The notes beneath the pieces were generated by a model that worked only from the letters and a program-made list of their open reading frames with translations, had not been told where the DNA came from and searched no databases. A DNA stretch of 64,000 bases from Torymus aiolomorphi (lineage: Eukaryota > Arthropoda > Insecta > Hymenoptera > Torymidae): assembly GCA_036365515.1 (NCBI GenBank), contig CM070874.1:43585083-43649082 (forward strand), in the 5' to 3' direction. The translations under genes and the position numbers were made by a program. Positions 13,423 to 23,810 of the stretch are shown piece by piece (position 1 is the stretch's first letter; each line of letters begins with the position of its first letter).

Positions 13423-14982
13423 TCAAAATTCAGAAAGTTCAGAAGTTGCTGAGTCTGTTGGGTAATAAATTTGTGATATGGTTCTGTTTAAATTTATTGG
13501 TGAGGTTGTGGCCGATAAATTACCAGCTGATGTTGCCGGACTGATAAAAATCCTACTTTGTCTTCTTGGTGTCGTTACGACCGGTGATTTACCGGCAGCT
13601 GTATCAGTGTTTTGTAACTGTGATTGAAACTTTACTTTACCTACATATTTTGGAATGTGCGGTCTCACTGGATAATCTGTTTCAGCAATTAACTTCTTTA
13701 TCTTGTGCAACATAACCTCGCATTTTTCGGTATCATTTACCACGTGTTTAGTATTATAATTTGTTTTATATTGATGATTACTGTACATACAATTAACACA
13801 ATTGTGTTCATTTGGGGTAGTACAGTTGATTGTGTTATGTTTTCCAGCACAATGTAGGCAGATCTTCGTATTCTTACACTTTTTACCACTATGACCAAAT
13901 CGACCACAGTTAAAACACGGGGTTAAATTCAAGTCATCGAATGCTCTGCAATTTTGATAACCAATATGAACTCTATATTTATTACTCACAATTTGATTAT
14001 ATACTTCCGCTGGTGTTTCAATTAATATAGTGTTAATTTTTGTTTTAATGTTTTCAAATATATGTAACACTTTGCATTTGCTGTTTAGGTGTTTGAAGTT
14101 CCTTTTGTTAATATCTTGCTCTATTTCTTTAATCTCCATGTCTTCAAAATTGTCGAAGCCTGTTATTTTCATCTTGGGATTTTTAATAGATTCTCTTGTT
14201 ATTTTGTAGTAGGCAGAATACTTTTGTTTTAGGATATTCTCAGTTTGTATCAAACTCTCCTCATTTATAAAGCTTATTATTGCTTCATCTTTATTCTTGA
14301 TTTTTATACTTTTTGCTTGTATAGATGAATTTTTATTTATATAGTGAGCTATATATGGTTTTATATCTGGCACATATATTCCTTTATTATCATTTTGTAC
14401 TCTTTTCACTATTAGTTTTTGTATCTTCTTTTCTAATTGCTTATCACTTACTACCACTTCTGCAAATGTTTTTTTGTTTTTGGTATAGTTTTCTTTGTCT
14501 AAAATTTGGTTTAGCATGAGATTATTATTGTGTACTTCTGTACTTATTTGTTTTAATAGATTTTTTTCTTCTTCAGGAAAACTTGTCAATTCTTGATTTC
14601 CTTTGATTTCCTTAGCTTTTATTAGTAGCAATTCTTCTTCAGCTTGTTTTAATTTTTGTTCTGTCTGTGCATTGGTTTTTATTAGTATTTCGTTCCTTGT
14701 CATTATCAGATCATTTTGGTTTCTCAGATTTTCTAGTTCCCTCCGTAGTAGCACTACTGCAACACGTGGGTCTTTAGAGGTTATGTCCTCTATATTATGT
14801 TCTTCACATATTATTTCTATGGCAGATAAGTAGTTTTGTGTTCTTTTTCTGTTATAATCACTTTTATGGTAGACATTGTTACACACTACACATATCACAA
14901 CTCCCACTGGCGTCCCGGGATGACATTTGTAATAAATTTCTGGCGGAGGGGTCTGCTTAAGCAGCACACCCTCGTCCGCCAT
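13423..14982 (-). CDS. LINE ORF1 (gag-like, zinc knuckles)
   Basis: 519 codons starting at a true ATG (14980-14982, MADEGVLLKQTPPP). The N-terminus is Cys/His-rich (YKCHP...CVVCNNVYHK), suggestive of a PHD-like or other small zinc-binding fold. The middle is a Lys/Glu-rich, probably coiled-coil segment around residues 75-160. Residues about 340-400 contain three clustered CCHC/CCHC-like knuckles: CFNCGRFGHSGKKC, CLHCAGKHNTINC and a CVNC-containing third. The C-terminus is Ser/Thr-rich. This is the layout of ORF1 RNA-binding proteins of Jockey/CR1-type elements, which coat element RNA. The stop (13423-13425) is followed after 2 bases by the ORF2 ATG, a spacing suited to reinitiation. No lesion seen, unlike ORF2. 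Confidence 0.8.
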   Translation of the reverse strand: MADEGVLLKQTPPPEIYYKCHPGTPVGVVICVVCNNVYHKSDYNRKRTQNYLSAIEIICEEHNIEDITSKDPRVAVVLLRRELENLRNQNDLIMTRNEILIKTNAQTEQKLKQAEEELLLIKAKEIKGNQELTSFPEEEKNLLKQISTEVHNNNLMLNQILDKENYTKNKKTFAEVVVSDKQLEKKIQKLIVKRVQNDNKGIYVPDIKPYIAHYINKNSSIQAKSIKIKNKDEAIISFINEESLIQTENILKQKYSAYYKITRESIKNPKMKITGFDNFEDMEIKEIEQDINKRNFKHLNSKCKVLHIFENIKTKINTILIETPAEVYNQIVSNKYRVHIGYQNCRAFDDLNLTPCFNCGRFGHSGKKCKNTKICLHCAGKHNTINCTTPNEHNCVNCMYSNHQYKTNYNTKHVVNDTEKCEVMLHKIKKLIAETDYPVRPHIPKYVGKVKFQSQLQNTDTAAGKSPVVTTPRRQSRIFISPATSAGNLSATTSPINLNRTISQIYYPTDSATSELSEF

Positions 14983-15000
14983 CTTGACATGTATATAATT

Positions 15001-15602
15001 ATTTATTTTACAGAAGAGTTGTTATATTGACTAAAATATGATTTTTCGAATTATTAAAATTTCAACTCTACTAGAGTAAAAAATGTGTATAATATAATAT
15101 CATTTTTTTATGTTATACACTATTATTGATTATAATTCAGAGGAAAATGGTGTTTTGATTACTTCACAAATGTAAATGCAAACTCGGGATTATCTTTGAG
15201 GCTTAAATAAGATAATTAAAGCACAAGCGCATTTTTTGAGGATAGCCTTTGTGCATTTTCAGTTGATTAAAAATGTTTTTTAAATTATATGCTACGGAAG
15301 ATAAGTACTTGGAAATTCTGCTCTTACTGTTAAGATTATTAGTTGATTACCATTTAATCAATAATATTAATAGAAACTTACTTTTTAGAACAAATAAGGT
15401 ATGTTTTAGGGATTAGAGAATGGGAATGAGAATATACAATAATATCTATTTCGGAAATTGAACTTGCTCAACGATAATTTTTTATCCTTTTTTATCCTTG
15501 AAAGAGTATTGCAAAAAATAAATATACCGATATTTTTAATTAATTTACTCTCGGTGAATTAATTTATTCAGGATATAAAGTGTTCTTAACTAAACAAATG
15601 TT
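15001..15602. other. AT-rich spacer between LINE and Penelope-like element
   Basis: No gene. A phrase around 15065-15108 (CTACTAGAG, then GTAAAAAATGTGTAT) recurs in diverged form at 17055-17115 on the other side of the Penelope-like element. The element may therefore sit inside an older repeat or a duplicated target. Confidence 0.45.
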
Positions 15603-15628
15603 AACTGATAAGAATTTTTCCATCGGTC

Positions 15629-16066
15629 TTACAGTCTTACAAAATTTTTAAAAGATATGTTGATGACATTTTTGCAGTTGTACCAGAATGTTTTGTGGAT
15701 GAAATGGTGGATGTGTTTAATTCTATCCATGATAGAATTAAATTCACAAAAGAAGTTGAGAAAGATTATCAATTGAGTTTTTTAGATATTAGAGTCATTA
15801 GAGGTAATAATAATAGAGTGAAATTAGATTGGTATAGAAAACCTACATGGTCAGGTAGATTTTTAAATTTTGATTCTCACCACCAATTCGGAAACAAGAC
15901 AGGTGCGATCAAAGGTGTCATTGACAGAGCGATTAAATTGTCACATAAAGATTTTAGGAAAAAGAATTTAAATTTAGTTAGAGAAACATTTATTAAAAAT
16001 AGTTATCCCGTAAAATTTATTGATAAAATGATTGATGAGAGTGGGATGAGTGTGGGAAATTTATAA
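15629..16066 (+). pseudogene. Penelope-like RT, C-terminal part
   Basis: Reads in frame from the edge of the inverted repeat. The catalytic box is RYVDDIF (YVDD at 15656-15667), followed by the KDYQLSFLDI and DWYRKPTWSGRFLNFDSHH blocks that characterise the Penelope RT group, related to telomerase RT. All upstream fingers and palm blocks are missing because of 5' truncation. The frame closes at 16064-16066, and the endonuclease part resumes in another frame overlapping this end. Confidence 0.8.
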
Positions 16067-16592
16067 TGGTGGATTGAAGCAGCGGGTAGATAATCAAACA
16101 AGGAATAGAAATGGAAAGAATGCATATTTTAGTTTACCATATGTTAGAGGTTTGTCGGAAAGGATTAGAAGGGTTTTTAGTAAACATAATATTCAAGTTT
16201 TCTTTAGAAATGATAATAATTTAGAAAGGTTATTTAGTAATTGTAAAGACAAGGATGATAAATGTTTGAAATCGGGAGTTGTTTATAAAATTAATTGTAG
16301 GGATTGTAATGGTTGTTATATTGGTCAAACGGGTAGATATTTGAAAAAGAGAATATATGAACATCAATATAGTTTACGCAGCTCAAGTTGTACATCGGGT
16401 TTGAAAGAACATTGTTTAAATAGTTTGCATTCTTTCGATTTTGGGAGTGTGGATATTTTGGAACAGGGGATTAAGAATAAATATAAGAGGGAAAGCCTTG
16501 AAAGTATTCACATTCTAAGAAATCGGAATAATGTAAATTTAATGATAGAGTCAAGTAAATTAGATAACATTTATCATTCTTTATTAATTTAA
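16050..16592 (+). pseudogene. Penelope-like GIY-YIG endonuclease domain
   Basis: About 175 residues in a frame shifted relative to the RT part. After a linker comes a CRDC pair (CX2C, a feature of Penelope endonucleases). Then NGCYIGQTGRYLKKRIYEH gives the GIY-YIG signature with its catalytic Arg and the following Glu-His. HCLNSLHSFDF and ILEQGIKNKYKRESLE complete the fold, with the ligand Glu. This nuclease is thought to nick target DNA for element insertion. All key residues can be seen; only the frame junction with RT is broken. Confidence 0.85.
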
Positions 16593-16699
16593 GTGAGAAT
16601 GGCAAGTTGGAGAGGGGAATGTGGAGGGTGGTGGGTAAGAGAAAAGAAGGGGGTATGGGTGCATGGTATATAAGGAGGTGTATCGCGGGTTTTATTTCA

Positions 16700-16739
16700 G
16701 TCCCTGAGGAGGAGCCGGAGCAGGCTCGAAACGTCGGAC
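16700..16739 (+). ncRNA. Hammerhead-ribozyme-like motif in Penelope-like 3' region
   Basis: The pieces line up in the order of a type I hammerhead. Stem I 5' strand GTCC (16700-16703); core CTGAGGA (16704-16710); stem II GAGCC/GGCTC (16712-16716 with 16723-16727, loop GGAGCA); core GAA (16728-16730); a palindromic ACGT (16731-16734) serving as a minimal stem III; the cleavage-site C (16735); and stem I 3' strand GGAC (16736-16739). Penelope-like elements are known to carry hammerheads with very short, palindromic stem III that work best as dimers. One unpaired G (16711) between core and stem II is a departure from the ideal form. Confidence 0.55.
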
Positions 16740-16924
16740 AATGTGGTGGTGGTGGGCAGTCAGATCGTCCTTTGCTAACAAAGTTTTTTCCAGATTTTAA
16801 TTAAGTCTTTATTTCAGATTCTGCGGGGGTGATTATAAACAAGGGCAATCTGACTGCCATAAATATTAATTATTTTAATTTAATTTGTAAGACTGTAAGA
16901 CCGATGGAAAAATTCTTATCAGTT

Positions 16925-17960
16925 GATATTAAATTGCAGTCGACATAAGTAATATTTTTAATGATAAACAAATGTTATCAAAAGTATCATAATATTTCAG
17001 TAAATTTTACTTGCAATGTTTTCTGAAAAAAAATATATCTCAATTACAATTAAAATATCAATTCTACTAGAGAATAATAATTAAAGGTAAAAAATGTGTA
17101 TGTGGTAAAATAATATAATGAAAGAAATTATGCATATGCGTAAAAAAAAACGTGCCGAGATCGAACTTGAATCCAAAAGATTAATACAAAAGTATCGGCA
17201 CGTCTTAGCCGCCGCGGCTATCGCAACGATAAAAATGTAGTACAGTAAAATGGTTTATGTTTATCTTCCCCCTTTCGAGCTTGGGTTGCAGTTTAGAATT
17301 TGGGTTTTGTAGTTTTCAGATTAAAATGCCATTCATTTGCATGTAAGTGGTAAAAGAGTTCGAACGAACGACGATTGTCAGACCGCTCGGCCGTTGTCGG
17401 ATTGTCGCAGCGCGCCGGGCCACACCAGTATACACATGTTCGGTGCACGCGCACTGAGCCGCCGAGCAGTCGTCTCCCGCTTCCCCCGCCCCGCGCCATG
17501 TACACGTTTCAACGACCAATCAGGAAATTGTGGACATAGTTCGATACTTTCGCCGCGAGAGGCAGCAGCGCACCGCGCGCAGAAGTCTGCTTCACTTTTT
17601 TCCGAGGCGCTGGCAATCTCTCTATTCATTTCTGATGTCAGTCGTCGGCTTTATTGACGCATTTTTTTTCTCTCATCTCTCTCACGTATCAAAAAATATA
17701 TATGTGTATATATAGACAAAAGTTTGAAACATCAATTCAAATAATGCTTTTTTTCAATCTATGTACGATCAGCTCATGCAGACCGAGCTCATGTGTATGA
17801 TCGTCCCCACCCATAAAGTAACGGTGAAACCGCGGTGCTGTTAATTTGGGAGGGAGCACATGAGCGCGAAACGCATTAGGGCAAGAAGATCAGAATATTA
17901 ATTTGCTGTGCGATTAATATTCACGTGTATACAAAAAGAATAAAAAGTAAATGTTTGGCA
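16925..17960. other. No gene; contains a 9-bp-stem inverted repeat and a GC-rich patch
   Basis: AT-rich at both ends, GC-rich at 17360-17620. At 17150-17203 ACGTGCCGA and its complement flank a 36-bp loop, next to a run of A. It might be a tRNA-derived scrap but lacks proper A and B boxes. Frames in the GC-rich patch are not conserved-looking on either strand. Confidence 0.4.
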
Positions 17961-18302
17961 GGATAAGAGTTACTGCAGAGATGGACGGGGATAACACCGC
18001 CAAAAATAAAGATACAGAAAAATTTAAAACAAATAAATTCATTCTTTTTACACATGTAAAGTAAAACATCGAAAAAATATAAATAATAGAGAAAAGAGTA
18101 GAGAATATTTTACACAAATTCAGAGATCAGAGGATAAGAGTTACTGCAGAGATGGACGGGGATAACACCGCCAAAAATAAAGATACAGGTAAATTTAAAA
18201 CAAATAAATTCATTCTTTTTACACGTGTAAAGTAAAACATCGAAAAAATATAAATAACAGAAAAGAGTAGAGAATATTTTACACAAATTCAGAGATCAGA
18301 GT
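17961..18302. repeat. Two tandem copies of a 171-bp unit
   Basis: Copies at 17961-18131 and 18132-18302, each starting GGATAAGAGTTACTGCAGAG and ending in a CAGAGATCAG phrase. They differ at only a few positions, so the duplication is recent. The units lie just upstream of the Copia remnant and share its CAGAG richness, so they probably belong to its leader or LTR. Confidence 0.85.
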
Positions 18303-18743
18303 ATGAATCCATGACATAGTACGTGTATGTTTATACAGAACAGAAACATATGCGTCTTTTTTTCTGAAAGACCAAACATCATTTTTCCTCACTTTATCAA
18401 TAAAATAAAATTACAGAGTCAAACCCAGAGCTAAGTAATCTGCAAAAACTGGAGCTGGCATTACAGTGGCCTCACTGGGGCTGTACCCGACAATACAGAG
18501 GCCATTCAGGAAATGATACAGCATCATAGAGCGACATTAGATCTATTGACTAAGGCGGCAAATGACCTGCAAAAGGGGAAAGAAGAACAACTACGTGTCA
18601 GCAAGACCTGCTTAGCTGAAACCAAAACTCTTTCATAGCAAATAAACGAGTTAAAAATTCAAAGAACGGTAAACCCTTTATCTAACTCTACCTTTATTGA
18701 GACAAATCATATTAATAATAATAATTCAGAGAACTTAAATCAA

Positions 18744-19692
18744 ATGAGTGTAACAATGGAAAAACTTAACAGAGCTTTAGAATCAAATAATGGAAAAATC
18801 CGAATTAAGAGAAATTTTATTTTAAATAACAAAAGTGATCTGAACGTATGGTTAGATCAGTTACACTCAGAGTTATCAGAGTATGAATTAACAGAGTACA
18901 CAACTAACCCAGAGAAATTCAGAGATGATATTATATTAAGTCAAGTAGATACAAACTATTATAAAAAATTGTTGAATATAAAAGATCCAAATGAAATTTT
19001 AAAGAAAATTAGAGAAATAAGACGCATTGAAACAAACAGGACAGATATAACAAAAATTATATAAAATCAAAAAGAGTAAGAAAGAAAAAGTATCAGAGTT
19101 TTATGATCGGTTCAATGACATTATTAAAGAGTATGACACCTGTAATACAATAATACCATTATCAGAGGAAGAGATAAGAGCAGCCTTTTATAATGCAGTG
19201 TGTGACACTAGGCAGGAGCTAAGATCCACCTACTTAATAAAAAGCCAATCGGGTTCAGAGATGACAAAAGAAGATATGGTTAATTGTTTATTACAGGTGG
19301 AAGCACAGACGGATACAGATCCAGAGGTTAAAGCAAATCAGAGCAGTCAGAGTCAACAGAGTAACCAGAGCAGTCAGAGTCAACAGAGTAACCAGAGCCA
19401 TCAGAGCAGACAGAGTCGTCAAGGCAACAGGGAAAAAGACCTGTCGAACAAGTGCCACCGATGTAACAAGTTTGCAGGACACTGGGCTTCTGAGTGTCCC
19501 TTAGCTAAGTACAACTTATGGTTCTGCTATATTTGTAACGAGGCGAGGGGACACAAAGGAGACCAGTGTCCCAACAAAGTTCAGAGGTATGATGATCAGA
19601 GTAAGCTCAATAATAACAGAAGTAGAGGTAGAGGCAAAGGTAGGGGTTCATTCAAAGGTAAAAATAATCATGGGGGGGGGGGGGGCAAATAA
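18744..19692 (+). pseudogene. Copia gag with two zinc knuckles, frameshifted
   Basis: The first frame (ATG 18744) covers about 106 residues of a UBN2-like Copia gag: NVWLDQLHSELSEYEL, then a helical region. It stops at 19062-19064. Coding continues in another frame from about 19067 (KEKVSEFYDRFNDIIKEY...), through a Gln-Ser-rich low-complexity run (about residues 45-75 after codon 19198) made of repeated CAGAGT-type codons. Two zinc knuckles follow, CHRCNKFAGHWASEC and CYICNEARGHKGDQC, both with CX2CX5HX4C spacing instead of the usual CX2CX4HX4C. An Arg/Gly-rich tail precedes the G14 tract. Gag would package element RNA; the frameshift makes this copy non-functional. Confidence 0.7.
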
Positions 19693-19724
19693 CCAGAGAC
19701 AGAGAAAACAAAATCATGAAGATT

Positions 19725-20240
19725 CAACAAAGTATACAGAGAAGATCCTACAGAGATTTAACATGAACGAAAGTAAATCACAAAGTACGCCTATGGTAAC
19801 AAGACAGGTGAAGAACAGAGAAGGCAAGACTACAGAGGAAACTAGAGAGGAGTACTCTTGCAAGGCCCCCTACAAAGAAGCGATAGGGAGTTTACTGTAT
19901 TTAGCTGGTGCAACAAGACCAGACATAGCATATTCAGTCAACTTCCTCTCCAGAAAGCAGAGATCACCTACAGAGGACGACTGAAAGCACGTAAAAAGGA
20001 TGCTCAGGTATTTAAGAGGAACGTCTAACTTAGGCTTAACCTCAAAGCAAATGGAGATAAACTTGAAGCCTTTACGGATGTTAGATTCAGAGACTATGAC
20101 GACTCAACTTCCACAGGGGTTACATCATAAAGTTGTACGGAGATACAATAGCTTGGAGAAGCCATAAACAAAGTTATGTAACTCTTTCAACCTGTCAGGC
20201 AGAATATCTTGCAATCACGCCAAGAGATGATTTCGCTAGA
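19725..20240 (+). pseudogene. Copia RT/RNase H fragment
   Basis: Begins at KYTEKILQRFNMNE, the end of the Copia RT thumb, followed by APYKEAIGSLLYLAGATRPDIAYSVNFLSR, a highly diagnostic Copia block. After a stop at 19982-19984 (TGA), the next codons still resemble the following block (MLRYLRGTSNLGL). Several further stops and frame changes follow. The catalytic YVDD region upstream is absent, having been lost together with protease and integrase. Confidence 0.75.
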
Positions 20241-20622
20241 TAAAGCAAAGACGTTACGGGAAAGACCTCGTATCCTGTGACCTTGTGGTGCGACAACATG
20301 TCCGCTGGCAAATGCACCCAAATGGATGGAGCACACAAGTTAAAAAGTTATGATAAGGTTTCAGAGATTCAGAGAAAACTCAAAGAGAAATCAGTGGTAA
20401 CAAGAGTCACATAACTGATACGCATAGAGACCTTGTTAAGAGATGTGTATTGATAGAGTCATTGTAAAATGGATAGAGTCTATAGAGAACCAGGCTGATT
20501 TTACCGATACAATCTTACTCATGCCTCAGAGAACAAATATTGTTAAATATATTTGAAACATTCAGAGTCAGAGAAATTTTCTTTATCTGTTTCAGACTCC
20601 TATAACTTTACAGAGGCAGCAC

Positions 20623-20980
20623 AAAGGGAGGGAATGGTGTAATACGGCTTCATAACGCCTCGCTGAATAGTATACCAGAAGGAGGCGTCATCTCCCTGGC
20701 GCCGAGACGTATTACTGCGGGCAAGCACCGCGGAGCCGCCGCTCGCCTCTTTCATTCTCGCGAGAGACGTTACATGGACCGCAACGTTCTACATCTATTC
20801 TACCTTTTGCATTACAGTTATCTTAAGTATAAATCAGAGCTTTCGTATTAGATTCAGAGTATGGTATAAAATAGTGTACTTAAATAAAATTCAATTGAGT
20901 GTATCAGTGAGTTTTCTTTTGAGTCATCATCCAACCTCCACAACAAACATCCAACACTGTCCAGAGGATATAGTTTTATA
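20623..20980 (+). repeat. Polypurine tract and 3' LTR (start defined, end uncertain)
   Basis: AAAGGGAGGGAATGG is immediately followed by TGTAATACGGC (from 20638), the classic purine-tract/LTR junction. The LTR is GC-rich at first (20690-20770), then has AATAAA at about 20884. The right edge is probably a CA within 20940-20970. No matching 5' LTR was seen, so this could be a 3' LTR or part of one. Confidence 0.6.
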
Positions 20981-21148
20981 AATTTACTGCACGTCTATAT
21001 ACTACATATTTACAGTGAAATTTAATTTTATTAATTATTTTAAGTGTGCATTGTACGTTGTTAGTATGCTTTTATTATAATAATAAGTTTAGGTTCCAAG
21101 TACGTAAGCCTTGGTACAGGCACAGTCTGGAGGCAGGGCGTTAGCATT

Positions 21149-22454
21149 TTGCTGAAATTTCCAATATTGCCTGGAATTAAAGACTGTGTAATGTACAAAA
21201 ATGATGATGGAGAAAAAGTAACAGAACAAAAGTGTTTGCTACTCAGTACCTTGATAGAGTTACATATAGCTTTCAAAGAGCAATATTCTGATGTAGATGT
21301 TGATTTTTCTACGTTTGCAAAAATAAAGCCAAAATATTGTTTACTAGCTGGAACTAGTGGTACTCATATGGTCTGTGTCTGTGCTATCCATCAAAACGTT
21401 AAATTATTGATATTCGGTAATTAATTTAATTATTAAATAAGAAAAATTAGAATTATTTTAATACTGATATGGATTGACAATATTTTTATTTATTCCAGGA
21501 TGTTCTCTAGGTAAAATCACAGATGGTTATCTTTATAATTTGAAGGATTATAAAGATGTGATGAATTTTATTGTTTGCGATAAGAACACAACTTCTGCGT
21601 GTTCAGAATGTTTTTTAGGAAAGTGCAAAAACTGTTATGGGATTGAAAGATTGCGCACATACTTAACAAAAATTTTTGAAGACAGTATGATTTCAGAAGT
21701 AAAATATTCACAGTGGATATCCAATATATCCAATCCAGTTACCACATTAAAAACTATCGAAGATGATGCACATGACTTTATAAATGAATTGTGTAGAAAA
21801 GTAGAAAAGTTATTGCCTCATCAATTTATTTCAAGAAATCAATCAACTTTTTACAAAAATTGCAAAATGAATATGAAAGAGGATGAAATTCTTGTAAATT
21901 TAGATTTTGCAGAAAACTATGCATTTATAGTACAAAATGCACCTCAAGGCTACCACTGGAACAACAACTAAACGACAGTTTTCGTAGCATTTGTTCATTT
22001 CATACAGGAAGAGAAAGTACAGAACAAAGGTTATGTTGTCATATCTGATAATCTGAATCATGATGTTGTGGCAGTTCATACTTATCAACAACTGATAATT
22101 GAGAGTCTGAAGAAAGAATTTCTAGCAGTTAAAAAAATAAGTTATTTTAGTGATGGAGCTCCTCAACAATTTAAGAATTTTAAAAATGTCTTAAACTTGT
22201 ATTACCACAACGTTGACTTTAATATAACAATAGAGTTGCATTTTTTTCCTACCGCATATGGTAAAGGTGCTTGTGATAGGATTGGTCGTTCCGTGAAGAG
22301 AGCTGCTGCAAAAGCAAGTTTAAGACTTCCTCCTGATCAACAAATACTAACTGCTGTCGCGTTGTACGAATGGCTAAAAAACTATGGTAACTTCGAAAAT
22401 GTTCAATTTTTTTATTCTCCGATAGCAGATTATAACAAAAATGCTAAAAAATGA
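21149..22454 (+). pseudogene. DDE-transposase-like gene, copy 1 (spliced, one stop)
   Basis: Homologous along its length to the gene at 61595-63620. The first coding segment (to 21416) reads PGIKDC...QKCLLL, then KPKYCLLAGTSGTHMVCVC, and stops being homologous at a GT donor. An 82-bp intron (21417-21498, GTAATT...TTCCAG) is followed by a second exon in phase. That exon carries LVNLDFAENYAF (candidate first catalytic Asp), then ISYFSDGAPQQFKN (second Asp) and AYGKGACDRIGRSVKR (candidate third acidic residue). The only lesion in exon 2 is TAA at 21969-21971, where copy 2 has a Gln codon; the frame stays open to 22454. The 5' part (zinc-binding and HTH-like region of copy 2) is missing. No superfamily name is claimed. 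Confidence 0.65.
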
Positions 22455-23146
22455 AAGAAGAGGTTTGATAATAAGAGCCGTGTCAAAAATCTGCAAAAGC
22501 AACATTCGATATGTCCTCTAGAAAATGGTAAAGATAGATGCAGAATATTCTCAAGTAGCCTAGACTTTACAGATATGCAATTTATTGATTAAAAATCTCT
22601 CATGTTGTTATTACAGTGTATATAAAAATATAATGTATTTAATAATAGATAATAAGAAGAATTTATGAAAAATTCAATGTTTTTTATTTATTTATTTATT
22701 TATTCACTGGAAATCTCTTCTTTAAAAAATGATGGCCGGGTGTTGTGAAGCATTTAAAGATTGATTTGATTGGTCTATAAGGAATAGGCGCGAAGATCCG
22801 GCACTTTCGCTATATTTGAATTTATGAAAATGAATTTTTATTCTAAATTATTTAAAATTAAAATAATTATATCAAAATATAACGAAATAATTAATTTTTG
22901 TTTTGAAAAGTTATCCGATTATCCTATCATGTAAACTAATTAAAATGAAATCATAATGAAAAATACAAATTCATAACCTCAAAAGCAAAATAGTCCGCGC
23001 GTAGCGCGTTTGATTTTGCTGGTAATACAAAAAAGTTACATAGTTACAGTTAGTCTCAGAATATAAAAGACTTATATCAAATATAGCTATACCCTAAAAT
23101 AACACTTTTTACAAAAGTAAAACTTTGGCGAGTATAAGTGTATTTG
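22455..23146. other. AT-rich DNA, no gene
   Basis: A degraded continuation of the preceding gene may extend to about 22600. A TTTA-type run occurs at 22683-22706, like a LINE tail without an attached LINE. Otherwise nothing recognisable. Confidence 0.45.
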
Positions 23147-23810
23147 TAATCTCTCTCTCCCTATCTCTCTCTCTCCCTCTCTCTCCTCTCTCTTTCTCTC
23201 CCTCTTTCTCTCCATCTCTCTCTTTCTCCCCCTCTCTCCCCCAAAAGAATATCATAATTTAAAACAAACACATGAAAGAAGTGGAATCAATTATTATTTT
23301 GTATGGACAAGTACATTTTTGTAACATAGAAATATGGAATTATTTTTATAACAAAAAATCGTAAGTACTACTAAAAATAAACTCATGAAACTGGTGAAAT
23401 CAATTAAGTGCAGGCAAGTCAAGTGTTATAATAAAGAGAATTTTGAAAATAAAATTTGTTTAATATATGTTTACTATAAAAATTTGTAAAAAAATAATTA
23501 CGTGTAACAAAAAATATTACAAAAATACTAACATAATAACTGTAATTGAAACACAAAAAGTAAAAAAATTTTTGCGTAAACATTTTCGAAGTATAGATCA
23601 TAGAAGTCACCACCCTGTAAAATAGTTTAACCATGAGCTGTTATACATCATAAATTCTTGTAAGTTTTTCTTACACAAGTCAATCTACCTATTATCTGCA
23701 AATATGAATTTTAATTAAACATCTTCTTAAACTGTTAATGTAATTTTTAAAATTTTGGGAAATTTTCTTTTAAAGACAGAAGATACTTGCTGGACGCATC
23801 GTTTTGTAGT
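23147..23810. repeat. Left arm of long inverted repeat (pairs with 29593-30274)
   Basis: Roughly 660 bp, with the reverse complement at 29593-30274. The arm starts at its outer end with a CT-rich tract and ends internally at GCATCGTTTTGTAGT. Mirror-image short frames (MVKLFYRVVTSMIYTSKM on opposite strands) in the two arms reflect the duplication, not genes. The arms differ by indels in the CT/GA tract and scattered substitutions. Confidence 0.85.

Larger units (their letters stand above)
10111..15000 (-). mobile_element. LINE-1 of window: non-LTR retrotransposon, CR1/Jockey-like
   Basis: A near full-length non-LTR element on the minus strand, in order: ORF1 (13423-14982), an ORF2 endonuclease-like part and an ORF2 RT part. 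It ends in a short AAAT-type tail (about 10112-10135) instead of poly(A). Such simple-repeat tails occur in CR1/L2-related elements. ORF2 is split by a frameshift in an A6 run near 12352, and the RT active-site box is altered (YADN). I could not identify a target-site duplication. The clade call is inferred from domain order and motif style. Confidence 0.8.
15603..16924 (+). mobile_element. Penelope-like element, 5'-truncated
   Basis: A 3' fragment of a Penelope-like retroelement: the RT catalytic end, a GIY-YIG endonuclease and a 3' region with a hammerhead-like motif. It is bracketed by a 41-bp perfect inverted repeat (15603-15643 and 16884-16924) that contains ATTTTTCCATCGGTCTTACA. Penelope-like insertions are often 5'-truncated and carry odd flanking repeats, which fits. 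Coding is interrupted by a frameshift between the RT and endonuclease parts. Confidence 0.8.
18303..20980 (+). mobile_element. Copia-type LTR retrotransposon remnant
   Basis: Contains gag with two zinc knuckles, the C-terminal end of RT plus the start of RNase H, a polypurine tract (about 20623-20637) and the beginning of a 3' LTR. Protease, integrase and most of RT are missing; a G14 run (19672-19685) lies at the boundary between gag and RT remnants. No 5' LTR was recognised. The whole element is rich in CAGAG (see findings). Confidence 0.75.

Noticed and set aside
17150..17203. tRNA or SINE at the ACGTGCCGA hairpin
   Set aside because: The loop is too short for a tRNA and the B-box match is poor; noted only as an inverted repeat.
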